DNA of 64,000 bases from Leisingera aquaemixtae (lineage in GTDB: Bacteria > Pseudomonadota > Alphaproteobacteria > Rhodobacterales > Rhodobacteraceae): the NCBI RefSeq assembly GCF_019801145.1, contig NZ_JAHVJQ010000001.1:372001-436000 (forward strand). Direction: 5' to 3'. Below, in pieces: positions 30,268 to 39,623 of the stretch; position 1 is the stretch's first letter, and each line of letters starts with the position of its first letter. A program made the position numbers and the translations under genes. The notes below the pieces were generated by a model. That model made no database searches, had not been told where the DNA came from, and worked only from the letters and a program-made list of their open reading frames with translations.

Positions 30268-31322
30268 GCATTGCCGCCATCAACGAACAGTTGTTGCGCG
30301 CAATAGGCGTCGGTGTGGCTGTCGTTCGGGCCTCTGATCTGGGGTTTGTCTTTCACAACCAGCCGTTTGCGGAATGGTTCGGCACCCCGGGGCCCGGCGC
30401 GTCCCTGATAGATGCTATTGACGGCCTCAGCGCGGAAGACCTGAGCACGCTGTGCGACGAAGGGCTGCGCTATTCCGCAGAGCTCAAGATCAAGCGCAAG
30501 CGCCGCACGCTGGTGTTTGCCATAAATATCTCCCAGGCCAGCCATCTGGACGAGCCGCTCCTGGTGGTGGAATGCCAGAACATCACCCGCATCCGCGAGC
30601 TGGAGAGCATGATCGACAGCTACTCCGCTATGGTGGAGCGCAACACCCGCGAGCTGGAGCGCGAGAAGGAGCGGGTGGAACGGCTGCTGCTGAACCTGAT
30701 GCCACGCTCCGTCTATGAGGAATTCAAGACCTTCGGGGTGGTGACACCGCAGCTCTATCCCAAGGTCTCGGTCGTAATGTTGGACTTTGTTGATTTCACC
30801 GATTTTGCCTCGCGCACCGATCCGACGGTGACACTGGGAGAGCTGAACGACATTTTCACTGCCTTCGACCGCATCGTCGAACAATACGGCTGCGAGCGGA
30901 TCAAGACCATCGGCGACGCTTACCTGGCGGTGTCCGGAATGCCGGACCCGGCACCGGACCACGCCACCGCTGTGGCCCATTGCGCCACCCGTTTCCTGCG
31001 CTACCTGGACCGGCGCAACCAGAGCCATCAGCACAAGTGGCAGGCCCGGATCGGCCTGGGAACCGGATCTGCCGTCGGTTCCGTGGTGGGCATCCAGAAG
31101 TATGTCTATGACGTCTTCGGCCCGGCGGTGAACCTGGCCTCCCGCCTGCAAGTCTTTGCCAACCCGATGAAAATCGTCGCGCCCGAAGAAATGAAGGAAG
31201 CCCTGTCCGAGGAATTCCATGTCACCGATATCGGGCCTGAGGATATCAAGGGGATCGGCGAAGTGAACCTGGTCAATGTCGGCAGTGAGCTGAGCGCGCC
31301 GCAGCCGAGCGGCCGGTTCTAG
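30264..31322 (+). CDS. PAS-coiled coil-class III adenylate cyclase
   Basis: A 352-residue soluble protein. Residues 5-108 look like a PAS/HNOBA-type domain, 112-150 a coiled coil ending in LLLNLMPRSVYEEFK (the linker form seen in soluble guanylate cyclases), and 165-338 the catalytic domain. Metal Asp residues are 174 and 218. Lys214 (RIKTIGD) and Asp283 (VYDVFG) are the adenine-specifying pair, so the product should be cAMP, not cGMP. Asn290 and Arg294 of the transition-state motif are present. It is coupled to the truncated hemoglobin gene and likely regulated by it. Confidence 0.9.
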   Translation: MSIAAINEQLLRAIGVGVAVVRASDLGFVFHNQPFAEWFGTPGPGASLIDAIDGLSAEDLSTLCDEGLRYSAELKIKRKRRTLVFAINISQASHLDEPLLVVECQNITRIRELESMIDSYSAMVERNTRELEREKERVERLLLNLMPRSVYEEFKTFGVVTPQLYPKVSVVMLDFVDFTDFASRTDPTVTLGELNDIFTAFDRIVEQYGCERIKTIGDAYLAVSGMPDPAPDHATAVAHCATRFLRYLDRRNQSHQHKWQARIGLGTGSAVGSVVGIQKYVYDVFGPAVNLASRLQVFANPMKIVAPEEMKEALSEEFHVTDIGPEDIKGIGEVNLVNVGSELSAPQPSGRF

Positions 31323-31331
31323 CAGCCGGGT

Positions 31332-31949
31332 CTAATTGTCCGGTCCGATCAGCCCCAAGCCGCGCAAGTAGATGCCAATACCGCTTTCCAGCAGATCCTC
31401 CGGCGGGAAGGGCGAAGCGGCACCAGGAGAGTTGCGCGCATAAAGCTCCACTACCCCGTGGCTCATCGCCAGCACATGTGCCGAGAACATCGAGGCCGGC
31501 GGGCGTTTCTCGGCCGGGATATGCTGGCTGAGGTCGGCTGCGGCTCGTTCCAGGATCTGCCGCGCCCGCGCGGCGGCATCGGCCAGTTCCGGGGTGCGGT
31601 TCACCGAAATCCCGCTTTCGAACATAGCGATGTAATGTCCGGGATGCTTGCGGGCAAAGGCCAGATAGGCGCGCCCGGTCGCCTCAAACGCCGCCAGTGC
31701 AGAGGGCTGGTACTTGTCATAGGCATGCTGCATCAGGTCTGCGAACATAACGTAGCCCTGACGCGAGGCCTCGGCGATCAGATCCTCGCGCCCTTCGAAA
31801 TGGCGGTAAACAGCCGCCGGGGTGACACCGGCCTGCTTGGCGGCCTCCGACAGGGTAAAGCCGGTCGGCCCCTTGGCCTCGATCAGCTGCAGGGCGGCTT
31901 CGACCAGCGCCTGGCGCAGATTGCCGTGATGATAACCGCGTTTAGGCAT
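31332..31949 (-). CDS. TetR-family transcriptional regulator
   Basis: A 205-residue regulator. The N-terminal HTH is [28 protein letters not shown] (about residues 32-60), preceded by [19 protein letters not shown]. The C-terminal ligand domain resembles the WHG-type TetR group. The ATG at 31949 overlaps the end of ppk2 by 8 bases, so it is read from the ppk2 transcript. It may control that operon or a distant lipid/stress gene; no operator is evident. Confidence 0.9.
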   Translation of the reverse strand: MPKRGYHHGNLRQALVEAALQLIEAKGPTGFTLSEAAKQAGVTPAAVYRHFEGREDLIAEASRQGYVMFADLMQHAYDKYQPSALAAFEATGRAYLAFARKHPGHYIAMFESGISVNRTPELADAAARARQILERAAADLSQHIPAEKRPPASMFSAHVLAMSHGVVELYARNSPGAASPFPPEDLLESGIGIYLRGLGLIGPDN

Positions 31950-32811
31950 CCCAGATGTCCGGGCCTCCGCAAATCTTGGTGTCCAGGGCGCCAATCGCCT
32001 TGGAGTCCTTGCTGGCATAGTCAATGGCGTGCAGCACGCTGCGCATCGCCGCCAGCCTGGCCCGCCGTTTGTCATCCGAGCGGATGATAGTCCAGGGGGC
32101 TTCGGCGCAGTGGCTGCGCGCAAAGGTTTCGGAGATGGCGGCGGTGTATTCGTCCCATTTCTCCAGCCCCTTCACATCAATCGGGCTGAGCTTCCACTGT
32201 TTCAGGGGGTCCGACTCCCGCGATAGAAACCGCCGCAACTGTTCAGCCCGGCCAACGTTGAGCCAGAATTTGAACAGCCGGATGCCATCCTCGGCCAAGG
32301 CCTGCTCAAACCCCTTCACCTGGTGAAAGAACCGCTCGCGCTGCGCGTCCGTGCAAAAGCCGAACACCTTTTCCACAACGCCGCGGTTGTACCAGCTGCG
32401 GTCAAAGAACACGATTTCGCCGCCGGACGGCAGGTGCTGGATGTAGCGCTGGAAATACCACTGGCTCTGTTCGGCTTCACTGGGCTTCGGCAGCGCCACC
32501 ACCCGTGCGCCGCGCGGGTTCAGGTTTTCCCGGAACCGCCGGATGGTACCGCCCTTGCCGGCCGCATCCCGGCCTTCAAACACGATGGCAATGCGGGCGC
32601 CGCTGGACTTGACCCAGGATTGCAGCTTCACCAGTTCGATCTGCAGTGCCTCCAGCTCTGCCTCATAGGACTTGCGCTTCATCCGCTCGTTGTGCGGGTA
32701 GCCGGGGCTCAGGATATCATCCTTGTCCGCACCCTTGATCGCCGCGCGGATCTCCTCCGGCGCGCCGCTTTGGCTGTAGCGGCTGATAGCCCCGTCAAAT
32801 GGCAGCGGCAT
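31942..32811 (-). CDS. ppk2: Polyphosphate kinase 2 (class I PPK2)
   Basis: A 289-residue P-loop kinase that transfers phosphate between polyphosphate and nucleoside diphosphates. Walker A is [11 protein letters not shown] (residues 78-88), the lid-type motif [11 protein letters not shown] follows, and Walker B is [10 protein letters not shown] single PPK2 domain indicates class I, which usually favours nucleotide diphosphate phosphorylation from polyP. ATG 32811 has an AGAAGGG ribosome site; an upstream TTG is possible. The tetR gene follows with overlap. Confidence 0.93.
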   Translation of the reverse strand: MPLPFDGAISRYSQSGAPEEIRAAIKGADKDDILSPGYPHNERMKRKSYEAELEALQIELVKLQSWVKSSGARIAIVFEGRDAAGKGGTIRRFRENLNPRGARVVALPKPSEAEQSQWYFQRYIQHLPSGGEIVFFDRSWYNRGVVEKVFGFCTDAQRERFFHQVKGFEQALAEDGIRLFKFWLNVGRAEQLRRFLSRESDPLKQWKLSPIDVKGLEKWDEYTAAISETFARSHCAEAPWTIIRSDDKRRARLAAMRSVLHAIDYASKDSKAIGALDTKICGGPDIWDA

Positions 32812-32995
32812 GTGCAAAACCCTTCTGTCCTCAACCCCTTATATGGGAAGACAGTATGGAATGTGAATCGCTTTAACGCAAATTTGCGCAGCTGACATGG
32901 GGGCGTTGCGGCAAAAGCCGGAGGGTGCTGCACCGGCCCGGCGCGGGCGGGTGCAGTTGAGGGTTACAGACTGTTGGGGATCAGCTGCCGCGGTT

Positions 32996-33481
32996 TTACA
33001 CCTTGAGCTTTTTTCGCAGCCGCCGGATCTTCGATTTGAACTTGAACCCCTTTTCCAGGCTTGCACTGTTGGTGGCCTTCCACCATTCCCGGTCCTTCGG
33101 CCAGCTGCGCCAGACAATACCGTCCGCCGCCGTCAGGTGAGAGATGCATTCTTCTTCACCTGGTTCGGACAGGCGTTCACCATTCTTGGCCCAGTACCAG
33201 GTCAACTTCTGGCACACGCGGCCCTTGGCATCGATATACCATTTCCCGACTCCAACACTGTCAGGATGCTTTCCGCAATAGGCCTGCGCTTCCCAGCGGG
33301 GGCCGTAATAGATGCCTCCCTCGCACTACTTCCATCGCTGCGTTTTGCCGCCGTACAAGCTGGCCAAATCCTGCGCCGCTGGAACTGTCGCGTTCTGCGG
33401 TTTGGGATCAGCCGTGGGCTGTGATGTTGAAAAAATTACGCCGAAGATCGTTGCAATGATGGCGAGACCGGGTGTTTTCAT
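32996..33481 (-). pseudogene. DUF995-like secreted protein gene interrupted by an in-frame amber codon
   Basis: ATG 33481 behind GGAGGGC opens a frame with a signal peptide (MKTPGLAIIATIFGVIFS) and about 50 residues ending in LYGGKTQRWK. A single TAG at 33326-33328 then interrupts, and the same frame continues for 109 more codons (CEGGIYYGPRWEAQAYCG... KWYIDAKGRVCQKLTWYW... TAA at 32996). The joined product resembles DUF995 proteins, in which a Trp is common where the TAG lies; a TGG-to-TAG change would explain it. It could be a true nonsense mutation, a base error or suppressed; the intact reading frame downstream suggests a recent event. Confidence 0.7.
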
Positions 33482-33614
33482 AGTGCCCTCCATTACCAGA
33501 GGGATAGTATGCCACAGCTTGAGTAACAATTCTCTGGGGTTGTTTCTGTCCGCTTCTTTTAGCACCGTGTCCGCAGTAAAGATGGCCCATTGAATTGCAG
33601 CAGAACAGGCTGTT

Positions 33615-34568
33615 TCAGCTCAAATTCGCGCGCGCGGCGGCGCGGTGAACGGCGGCAGCGACCTCATCCGTTGCCACATGGTGCGGCATGTGGCCGATGC
33701 CCTCCAGCAGGGTCAAGTCTGCGGTCGGGACATCGCGCTCCAACTGCCGGGCGTGGATGTCGGGACTAACGGTGTCATCCGCAGTGCCATGGATGATTTC
33801 AACCGGTATGCTGATCCGGTCGTAGTGCGGTGCCAGGGATTTCACCTCGTCCAGCAGGTTGGCGCGCTGTTTGGCATTGGCCCGCAGCGATGCGCGCCTG
33901 AGCGTCAGTCCGATGCCAAAATGACTGGCGTAGCCTTCCGGGACAGCCTGGGGGGCAAACACGGCGTCCAGTGTTTCCATAACGGTTGCCCGGGAGACAT
34001 AGGCAGTCACAGCCGGGACAGCCAGCGCGCTGCCCAGGCGTGTGGAAGTCACCCGGTAGAACAGGTCCAGCGGCGTGTCCCAGGGATGGGATACCCCGGC
34101 AACCGAAACCAAGGCTGCAACACTTTGCGGGTGGTCCACCGCCCAGGCCAGCGCCACCGCGCCGCCATAGCTCTGGCCCAGAACCACAGGGGCCACGGCC
34201 CCCATCTGCGCGGCGGCCTGGCGCAGCACATCAGCCTGCTGGCGGATCGTCGCGCCGCTGCCGTTCAGCGGGCTGGAATAGCCCAGTCCGGGACGGTCGA
34301 AGATCAGGATGCGAAAGTCATCGGCCAGCGCAGGGGCCAGGCGGAAGGTCATGTCCCGGGTGTTGCCGCTGGAGCCGTGGATCAGCACCAGATCCGGGGC
34401 GCTGCCCTTGGGGCGGCCCATTTCCACTGCATGCACCCGGTGGCTGCCCACCGCCAGGATCTGGCCCTGCGGCGGGTGGCTGGCCATGGCCGCCGCCTCG
34501 CGCCGGCCTGCCTGCCAGGCGGTGAGGGCAGCCCCCGCTGCCACGGCGAGGCCTGCCCAGGCCAGCAT
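33615..34568 (-). CDS. Alpha/beta hydrolase, membrane-anchored
   Basis: A 317-residue hydrolase. An N-terminal hydrophobic segment (LAWAGLAVAAGAALTAW) suggests a membrane anchor or signal. The oxyanion segment HGSSGN and nucleophile elbow GQSYGG (Ser133) are clear, with the acid in HGTADDTVSP and the His in EGIGHMPH. Length and the lid region fit the general esterase/lipase-type group. It starts one base after the metA stop on the same strand, so it belongs to the same transcript. Substrate unknown. Confidence 0.88.
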   Translation of the reverse strand: MLAWAGLAVAAGAALTAWQAGRREAAAMASHPPQGQILAVGSHRVHAVEMGRPKGSAPDLVLIHGSSGNTRDMTFRLAPALADDFRILIFDRPGLGYSSPLNGSGATIRQQADVLRQAAAQMGAVAPVVLGQSYGGAVALAWAVDHPQSVAALVSVAGVSHPWDTPLDLFYRVTSTRLGSALAVPAVTAYVSRATVMETLDAVFAPQAVPEGYASHFGIGLTLRRASLRANAKQRANLLDEVKSLAPHYDRISIPVEIIHGTADDTVSPDIHARQLERDVPTADLTLLEGIGHMPHHVATDEVAAAVHRAAARANLS

Positions 34569-34569
34569 T

Positions 34570-35487
34570 CTAGCGGCCGATCTCTTCCAGATCGTATGGC
34601 GTGGTCTGATAGATCTCATTGATCCAGTTGCCGTACAGAAGATGCGCGTGGCTGCGCCAGCGGTTCTGCGGCTGGCGGCTGGGATCATTGTCTGGATAGT
34701 AGTTGCCCGGCACGTTGATCGGGGTGCCGTTGGCCACGTCGCGGTCGTACTCCTGCTTCAGCGTATCGCTGTCGTATTCGAAGTGATTGAAGATATAGAG
34801 CGCCCGGTGCGCCTTGTCCTCGATCAGGCAGGGGCCGACCTCGTCACTGCCCAGAAGCGTCTTCAGGCCCTCTGCGGCATCGACCTCTTCCTGCTTCATC
34901 TCCGTCCAGCGGCTGACCGGGATCACGAAATCATCCGAGAACCCGCGAAGGTACGGCGAGGCCGGCGCCAGGTTCTGATGCCGGAAGCAGCCGAATGCCT
35001 TGTGGTCCAGCATGTGCTTCTTGACGCCATGGAAGTGGTTGATCATCGCCATGCCGCCCCAGCAGACGCCAAAGGTCGAATGCACGTTGGTCTGGGTCCA
35101 TTCGAACACCTCCTGCATCTCGTCCCAATAGGTCACTTCGGGAAATTCCAGGTGCTCGATCGGCGCGCCGGTGATGATAAGCCCGTCGAACTTCTCGTGC
35201 TTCACTTCCTGGAAGGAGTGGTAGAACTCCTCCATGTGCTCAGCCGCGGTGTTCTTGGTCTGATGCTCGGTCATCCGGATCAGGCTCAGCTCGATCTGCA
35301 ACGGGGTGGCGCCGATCAGCCGGGCAAACTGGTTCTCGGTCTGGATCTTCTTGGGCATCAGGTTCAGCAGGCCGATGCGCAAGGCGCGGATGTCCTGCCG
35401 CGCCGCCTGATCCGGCGACATGACCATCACGCCTTCGTTCGTCAGAACGTCATAGGCGGGCAGGTCTGCGGGGATCTTGATGGGCAT
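34570..35487 (-). CDS. metA: Homoserine O-acetyltransferase (MetA family)
   Basis: A 305-residue enzyme that activates homoserine in methionine synthesis. The catalytic Cys142 lies in FGVCWGGMA, and His235 and Glu237 in IFNHFEYD complete the site. Residue 111 is Glu (APIEHLEF). In this family Glu at 111 gives acetyl-CoA specificity and Gly gives succinyl-CoA, so the product should be O-acetylhomoserine. Upstream lies a P-loop ATPase gene only 59 bases away, and I see no SAM-II riboswitch in that gap. Confidence 0.94.
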   Translation of the reverse strand: MPIKIPADLPAYDVLTNEGVMVMSPDQAARQDIRALRIGLLNLMPKKIQTENQFARLIGATPLQIELSLIRMTEHQTKNTAAEHMEEFYHSFQEVKHEKFDGLIITGAPIEHLEFPEVTYWDEMQEVFEWTQTNVHSTFGVCWGGMAMINHFHGVKKHMLDHKAFGCFRHQNLAPASPYLRGFSDDFVIPVSRWTEMKQEEVDAAEGLKTLLGSDEVGPCLIEDKAHRALYIFNHFEYDSDTLKQEYDRDVANGTPINVPGNYYPDNDPSRQPQNRWRSHAHLLYGNWINEIYQTTPYDLEEIGR

Positions 35488-35546
35488 GTCAGTGTCCTGA
35501 TTTGCGGAAGGTTGTGCGATATAGCGGAAGTTTTCAGATAAGCGGG

Positions 35547-36410
35547 TTAGCCGCGGTCCTCAAGGGCCGAGGCGATCAAATCCACGAAACCAGCCTCATC
35601 CTTGACGGCTGAGATCTGGTCGGCGGTAACGGTGACGCCCCAGTTGTCGGCCATCGCCTGATAACGCGGCTGGCGGTGCGCCAGCGCCTGGGCATAGGTC
35701 CAGCGGATAAAGGCATCGGGGTCGACATCAACCTCGGATATCCCGTTTGCCTTGAGATACTCTTGCCAGACCCGGTCCAGGAACTCCGGCTGGTAGGACA
35801 TCGGCTTGGGCGCGCGGTCGAACCGGCGCACCAGCTCGGCGGTATGCGCCTCGCTGCCTTTGATCCAGACCATCAGCGTGTGCTTGCTGAGTTCAGACAG
35901 GATCTGGTCCTTGGGGTCATCGGCATCCACCCATTCGCAGATCGACCCGCCGGTGTCGCAGATGAAATGCGGATAGCCATACAGCTGCTGCGCGCGGCCT
36001 TCGAAATATTCGGTGTCCAGAAGCGCCCGGATTTCCGCCACCCGGAACTGCTCCTGGCGCCGCTTGTATTCCGCGATCGGCAGGCCGCCCTTGGCCACAT
36101 CGCCGGGCTTGCCCAGGTAGGCGGCCACCGGCGTCAGGTTCTCAAAGGTGATGTTGGAACCGATGAAGATCGAATCCGACAGCAGAAGCTCGCGCAGGAA
36201 CGGCACCTTCATCGCCTCCGCCTTGGCGTTGTCGGCGATGTATTCGCCCATGTAGCGGGTGCCGATGCGGTAATCCACCGAGTAGTGGAACCAGCTGCCG
36301 GCGCCGCGCAGAACATTGCTGACATAGGTTTTACCAAGCCCGGACATGCCAAAGAACAGCACCCGTTTGTTCGGCGCGTCGCGCCAGTCCTGCGCAGAAG
36401 AGTAAAGCAT
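35547..36410 (-). CDS. P-loop ATPase/kinase of unknown function next to metA
   Basis: A 287-residue cytoplasmic protein. Residues 17-28 ([12 protein letters not shown]) are a Walker A motif of adenylate-kinase or shikimate-kinase type. A possible Walker B/acidic strand is [13 protein letters not shown]. The rest ([25 protein letters not shown]) does not match a family I can name. It precedes metA by 59 bases on the same strand, as I recall in other roseobacters, so a link to methionine metabolism is possible. Function unknown. Confidence 0.8.
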   Translation of the reverse strand: MLYSSAQDWRDAPNKRVLFFGMSGLGKTYVSNVLRGAGSWFHYSVDYRIGTRYMGEYIADNAKAEAMKVPFLRELLLSDSIFIGSNITFENLTPVAAYLGKPGDVAKGGLPIAEYKRRQEQFRVAEIRALLDTEYFEGRAQQLYGYPHFICDTGGSICEWVDADDPKDQILSELSKHTLMVWIKGSEAHTAELVRRFDRAPKPMSYQPEFLDRVWQEYLKANGISEVDVDPDAFIRWTYAQALAHRQPRYQAMADNWGVTVTADQISAVKDEAGFVDLIASALEDRG

Positions 36411-36510
36411 GGAGTTTCCAAGTCCCTGAAGGTTTCACGCCTTGCTAATCACCCGCGCGGGCTTGGTCAATTGCGTGTGCGCTTGCGCCGCAGCCCGCGG
36501 CAGGCGCAAA

Positions 36511-36540
36511 GAAAAACCCCCGCATTCCGGATGCGGGGGT
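36511..36540 (-). terminator. Rho-independent terminator of the FadL-type gene
   Basis: ACCCCCGCAT (36516-36525) and ATGCGGGGGT (36531-36540) form a perfect 10-bp stem with a 5-base loop, followed on the minus strand by TTTTTCTTT. It lies 45 bases after the fadL-like stop. Confidence 0.9.
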
Positions 36541-36584
36541 GAACTGTTCGTTTCTGCCTGCAGCGGCTGCTGCCTGTGCCGGGA

Positions 36585-37703
36585 TCAGAAGTGGAAGCCG
36601 ACTTTCAGGCCGAAGCTGACCGCGTCGTTGTCCTCGAAATCGGTCACCGGGTTGCCGCCGGGGGAGGCAACTGCGTCGCCCAGCTGGGTGTAGCGGACAC
36701 CGGCAGAGACGGTCATGTTGTCCTGCTTGTACTGCACGCCAAGGCGGATCGCCTCATAGCCGTGGGTCGGCGCCAGCGGCGAGACCAGATCGTCGCCGTC
36801 CGCATCTGCATAGATCAGCGCGACAGAGCCGGACCAGTTCTCGTTGAAAGCGCGGCCGATACCCAGCGTGTAGGTCACCGAGTCGTCCAGGTCGATCAGG
36901 TCACGGTCCAGAATCCCGGGAACCAGGTTGGTTACGCTGTGCTCGGCCCAGCGGATGCCGCCGAACAGCAGCGTGTCCTGTGCGATGCCGGTTTGGAAAT
37001 CCAGGTTCACCGACTGCGGCGTCTTGGTCTTGGTCGTGCTGGACCCGCTTGCAAGCGGGAAACCGGCAAAGGTTTCGGTCAGGTCGAATTCGTGTTCGAT
37101 TTCGGAGCTGTAGGTCAGCGCAGCGCGCAGGGCGATCTCGGGAATCTCATAGGCAACGCCGGCCACCCAGCCAAAGGCGCCGTCCTTGTCCACTTTCACA
37201 TTGTAGGTGCCGCCGGGAATGGCTGCGTAGGCGGCGCCGGCCAAATTGATCTCGCCGTCAATTTCCTGATAGCGGATGCCGCCGTGGGCGCTGAAGCGCT
37301 CGTTGAACTTGTAACGCAAAAGAGCGGTGATGGAGTTCGAATCTGCTTGCGCTGTGGTGCCACCGAGCCAAGCGGAGCCATCCACCGGATAGTTCACATC
37401 CACACCCCAGGGTTGATCGAAGATCAGAGCAAACGACAGCTTTTCGTTGAGGTCCCGCTTGTAGCCAGCGCCGAACATGTTGAAGCGCTCACCAACATCT
37501 CCGCTGGTAGACGGGGTCACAAAAGGGCTTAGGTCCCGGTCGTCGCCCGACAGGTCCACGGATGTGGTCGCGAAAGAGAATTCGGCGTAATTGCCTTCTT
37601 CGAAGATGATCCCGATCGGCTGGCCGGTGCGGTCCAGGCCGCTTGCCATAGCAGAACCCGATGCCAGCGCCAGAACGGCTGACGTTGCAAGATAGCGTTT
37701 CAT
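36585..37703 (-). CDS. fadL: FadL/OmpP1/TodX-family outer-membrane transporter
   Basis: A 372-residue beta-barrel protein for uptake of hydrophobic compounds such as long-chain fatty acids. The signal peptide MKRYLATSAVLALASGSAMA is cleaved before SGLDRTGQP, which begins the hatch region. Repeated amphipathic strands and the C-terminal VSFGLKVGFHF, ending in Phe, support outer-membrane insertion. GGGAGGAAC is the ribosome site for ATG 37703. The gene has its own terminator. The exact substrate is not shown. Confidence 0.9.
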   Translation of the reverse strand: MKRYLATSAVLALASGSAMASGLDRTGQPIGIIFEEGNYAEFSFATTSVDLSGDDRDLSPFVTPSTSGDVGERFNMFGAGYKRDLNEKLSFALIFDQPWGVDVNYPVDGSAWLGGTTAQADSNSITALLRYKFNERFSAHGGIRYQEIDGEINLAGAAYAAIPGGTYNVKVDKDGAFGWVAGVAYEIPEIALRAALTYSSEIEHEFDLTETFAGFPLASGSSTTKTKTPQSVNLDFQTGIAQDTLLFGGIRWAEHSVTNLVPGILDRDLIDLDDSVTYTLGIGRAFNENWSGSVALIYADADGDDLVSPLAPTHGYEAIRLGVQYKQDNMTVSAGVRYTQLGDAVASPGGNPVTDFEDNDAVSFGLKVGFHF

Positions 37704-37806
37704 TGTTCCTCCCAGTATTGCAGCTGTTCCAAGCCGCTTAACGCGAACGTAATCGGCGGGATTTCCGCAAATCAACATTAACCGCGCGGCAACTAGGCGG
37801 ATTCAG

Positions 37807-38685
37807 TCAGCCCTGAGGGGTTCTGTGGGGCTGTCTTGCAACTATGTTCAGGTAATTTGCGATGCAGATGACGGCGGCGCCGCCCAGCACCCAGGCATCC
37901 AGCGCCTCGCCGTAGATCACCATGCCCAGGATCGCGATGGCAGGAAGGCGGGCAAAGTCCACCGGCACCACCACACTGGCCGGGGCCAGCGACAGGGCGG
38001 TGGTCAGGCAGAAATGCGCGGCGAGGCCGGCAATGCCGATCAGCACCAGCCAGGGCAGGGTGGCGGCATCGGGCAGCGCCATGTCGCCGTCCCACCCCGC
38101 CGCCAGCACCCCCATCACCAGTTGCATGGAGGTGAGCCAGAACAGGATTGAGGCGGTGTTCTCATGCCGGGTCAGCCGCTTGGTCAGGATTGCGGTGAGG
38201 GCAAAGAAGATGGCGCAGCTGGCCGCTGCCATCAGGCCGATGTTGATGGTGTCGGGACTTGGGCGGGCAACAATCAGGATGCCGGCAAAACCCAGCGCCG
38301 CCGCCAGCATCCGCCGCCGGGAGAGCACCTCTCCCAGCAGGATCGGCGACAGGATGATCACCCACAGGGGCGAGGTGAACTCCAGCGCAAAAACCTGCGC
38401 CAGCGGAATCAGCGTCACCGCCAGGAACCACAGGTTCTGGCCGGTGAAGTGGAAGATGTTGCGCAGCAGATGCACCTTCAGCCGTTGCCCCCGCACCTGG
38501 TGCCAGCGGCCTGTTACGGTGAGGGCTGCAATCACGATCATTACACCCACCAGGCTGCGGTAGGCCATGATTTCGAAGGTATCCAGCGTCAGCCCTGCCT
38601 CGCGGCCCGCAATCGCCATCGCGGAAAAGGAGACGATGGCGCCGATCATCCAAACGGCGGCGGCTACCGGTTCCGATTTCTGCAT
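37807..38685 (-). CDS. EamA-family (DMT superfamily) transporter
   Basis: A 292-residue membrane protein with ten predicted hydrophobic helices in two EamA repeats (about 8-140 and 150-285). The repeat signatures are the FALEFTSPLWVIILSPILLGE segment and the matching SVVVPVDFARLPAIAILGMVIYGE near the end. Such proteins usually export amino acids or related metabolites. It follows nothing in operon and lies between the fadL-like and glycosyltransferase-like genes. Confidence 0.9.
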   Translation of the reverse strand: MQKSEPVAAAVWMIGAIVSFSAMAIAGREAGLTLDTFEIMAYRSLVGVMIVIAALTVTGRWHQVRGQRLKVHLLRNIFHFTGQNLWFLAVTLIPLAQVFALEFTSPLWVIILSPILLGEVLSRRRMLAAALGFAGILIVARPSPDTINIGLMAAASCAIFFALTAILTKRLTRHENTASILFWLTSMQLVMGVLAAGWDGDMALPDAATLPWLVLIGIAGLAAHFCLTTALSLAPASVVVPVDFARLPAIAILGMVIYGEALDAWVLGGAAVICIANYLNIVARQPHRTPQG

Positions 38686-38763
38686 GAAGGACCTCCCGTT
38701 GCCGCAGGAAGGCGCGATCCTGCAGCGGCGTCAAGGGGCCTCGTAGCCAGGAGGTTCAGCGGT

Positions 38764-39603
38764 TCAGATAATCTCGCGCAGCAGCCCGGCCTGCGGAAGG
38801 CTTGCGATTGTCTCCTTCGCTTGCGCCCCAAGCTGTGCCAGCCCGGCCTCGTCCTTCAGCGCATCGTCAATTCCCGCCGCAAGCTGGCTGTAGGGCAGGG
38901 GCAGCATCCCGTCGCGGTAGCAGTCGTCGATCCGGGTTCCGGGGTTCACTTCGGCCGCGATGGGAACACCATTGGTCATCAGGTAGAAGGTCCGCACGAT
39001 CTCGAAAATCTGCGTCTCATAGTAATGAAGGTTCAGAACAATCCGCGAGCGGGCGATCCACGCATCACGGTCCTGGCCGTATACGCCGAACAGTGCCTTG
39101 ACCCGCAGGCCGCGGGCTTCGAGATCTGCAAGAACCGCCTTCCTGCGCGGGTTGATACAGCCGTAGAACAGCACGTCGACGTCGGGATTCTCCCGCCGCG
39201 TGATCCGGCACAGTTCCTTTTGATAGCCGAGCTGAAGCTTTTCCACCCGTTTGACGCCAAAGTCCCTGAGGTGGGCGACATTTGCCTCGCTGTAGTCCCA
39301 CAGCGTGAAGTCCTGCGAGAACCACTCAAGAATTCGCTTGTTCCAGTCGCCGAACACCGCGCCCAGCTGCTCGGTGTTGAGGATGATGGTGCCGGGCGGC
39401 ATCTGCTTGGCAAAACTAGGATTGAGAAGGTGGATGCCGATCACGATGTTGCGTGCCGCCGGGTCGATTCTGTTTCTGGTGGAGACAGCTTCGAAGCCGA
39501 GATCGCGCAGTGCGTAAAGCAGCAGGTCGGCAATCTCGTAGAACGCGCCCGAATGGACGTAGTTCTGGGGCTCAATCAGGCAGATGTTGAACTTCTGTGT
39601 CAT
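38764..39603 (-). CDS. Glycosyltransferase-like protein (GT-B C-terminal type)
   Basis: A 279-residue cytoplasmic protein. The C-terminal half (DVLFYGCINPRRKAVLADLEARG, then ARSRIVLNLHYYETQIFEIVRTFYLMTNGVPI) looks like the nucleotide-sugar half of GT-B enzymes, where the E in QIFEIVR matches the EX7E region. The N-terminal half lacks a clear acceptor domain. It is followed upstream by a sulfotransferase gene on the same strand 20 bases away, so both probably act on one surface glycan or lipid. Activity not proven. Confidence 0.65.
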   Translation of the reverse strand: MTQKFNICLIEPQNYVHSGAFYEIADLLLYALRDLGFEAVSTRNRIDPAARNIVIGIHLLNPSFAKQMPPGTIILNTEQLGAVFGDWNKRILEWFSQDFTLWDYSEANVAHLRDFGVKRVEKLQLGYQKELCRITRRENPDVDVLFYGCINPRRKAVLADLEARGLRVKALFGVYGQDRDAWIARSRIVLNLHYYETQIFEIVRTFYLMTNGVPIAAEVNPGTRIDDCYRDGMLPLPYSQLAAGIDDALKDEAGLAQLGAQAKETIASLPQAGLLREII

Positions 39604-39623
39604 GTATCTCAGCCAATTGCGCC

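Noticed and set aside
35488-35546. SAM-II riboswitch upstream of metA, known in alphaproteobacteria.
   Set aside because: The gap is 59 bases and I could not fit the pseudoknot consensus to it. A covariance-model search would settle it.
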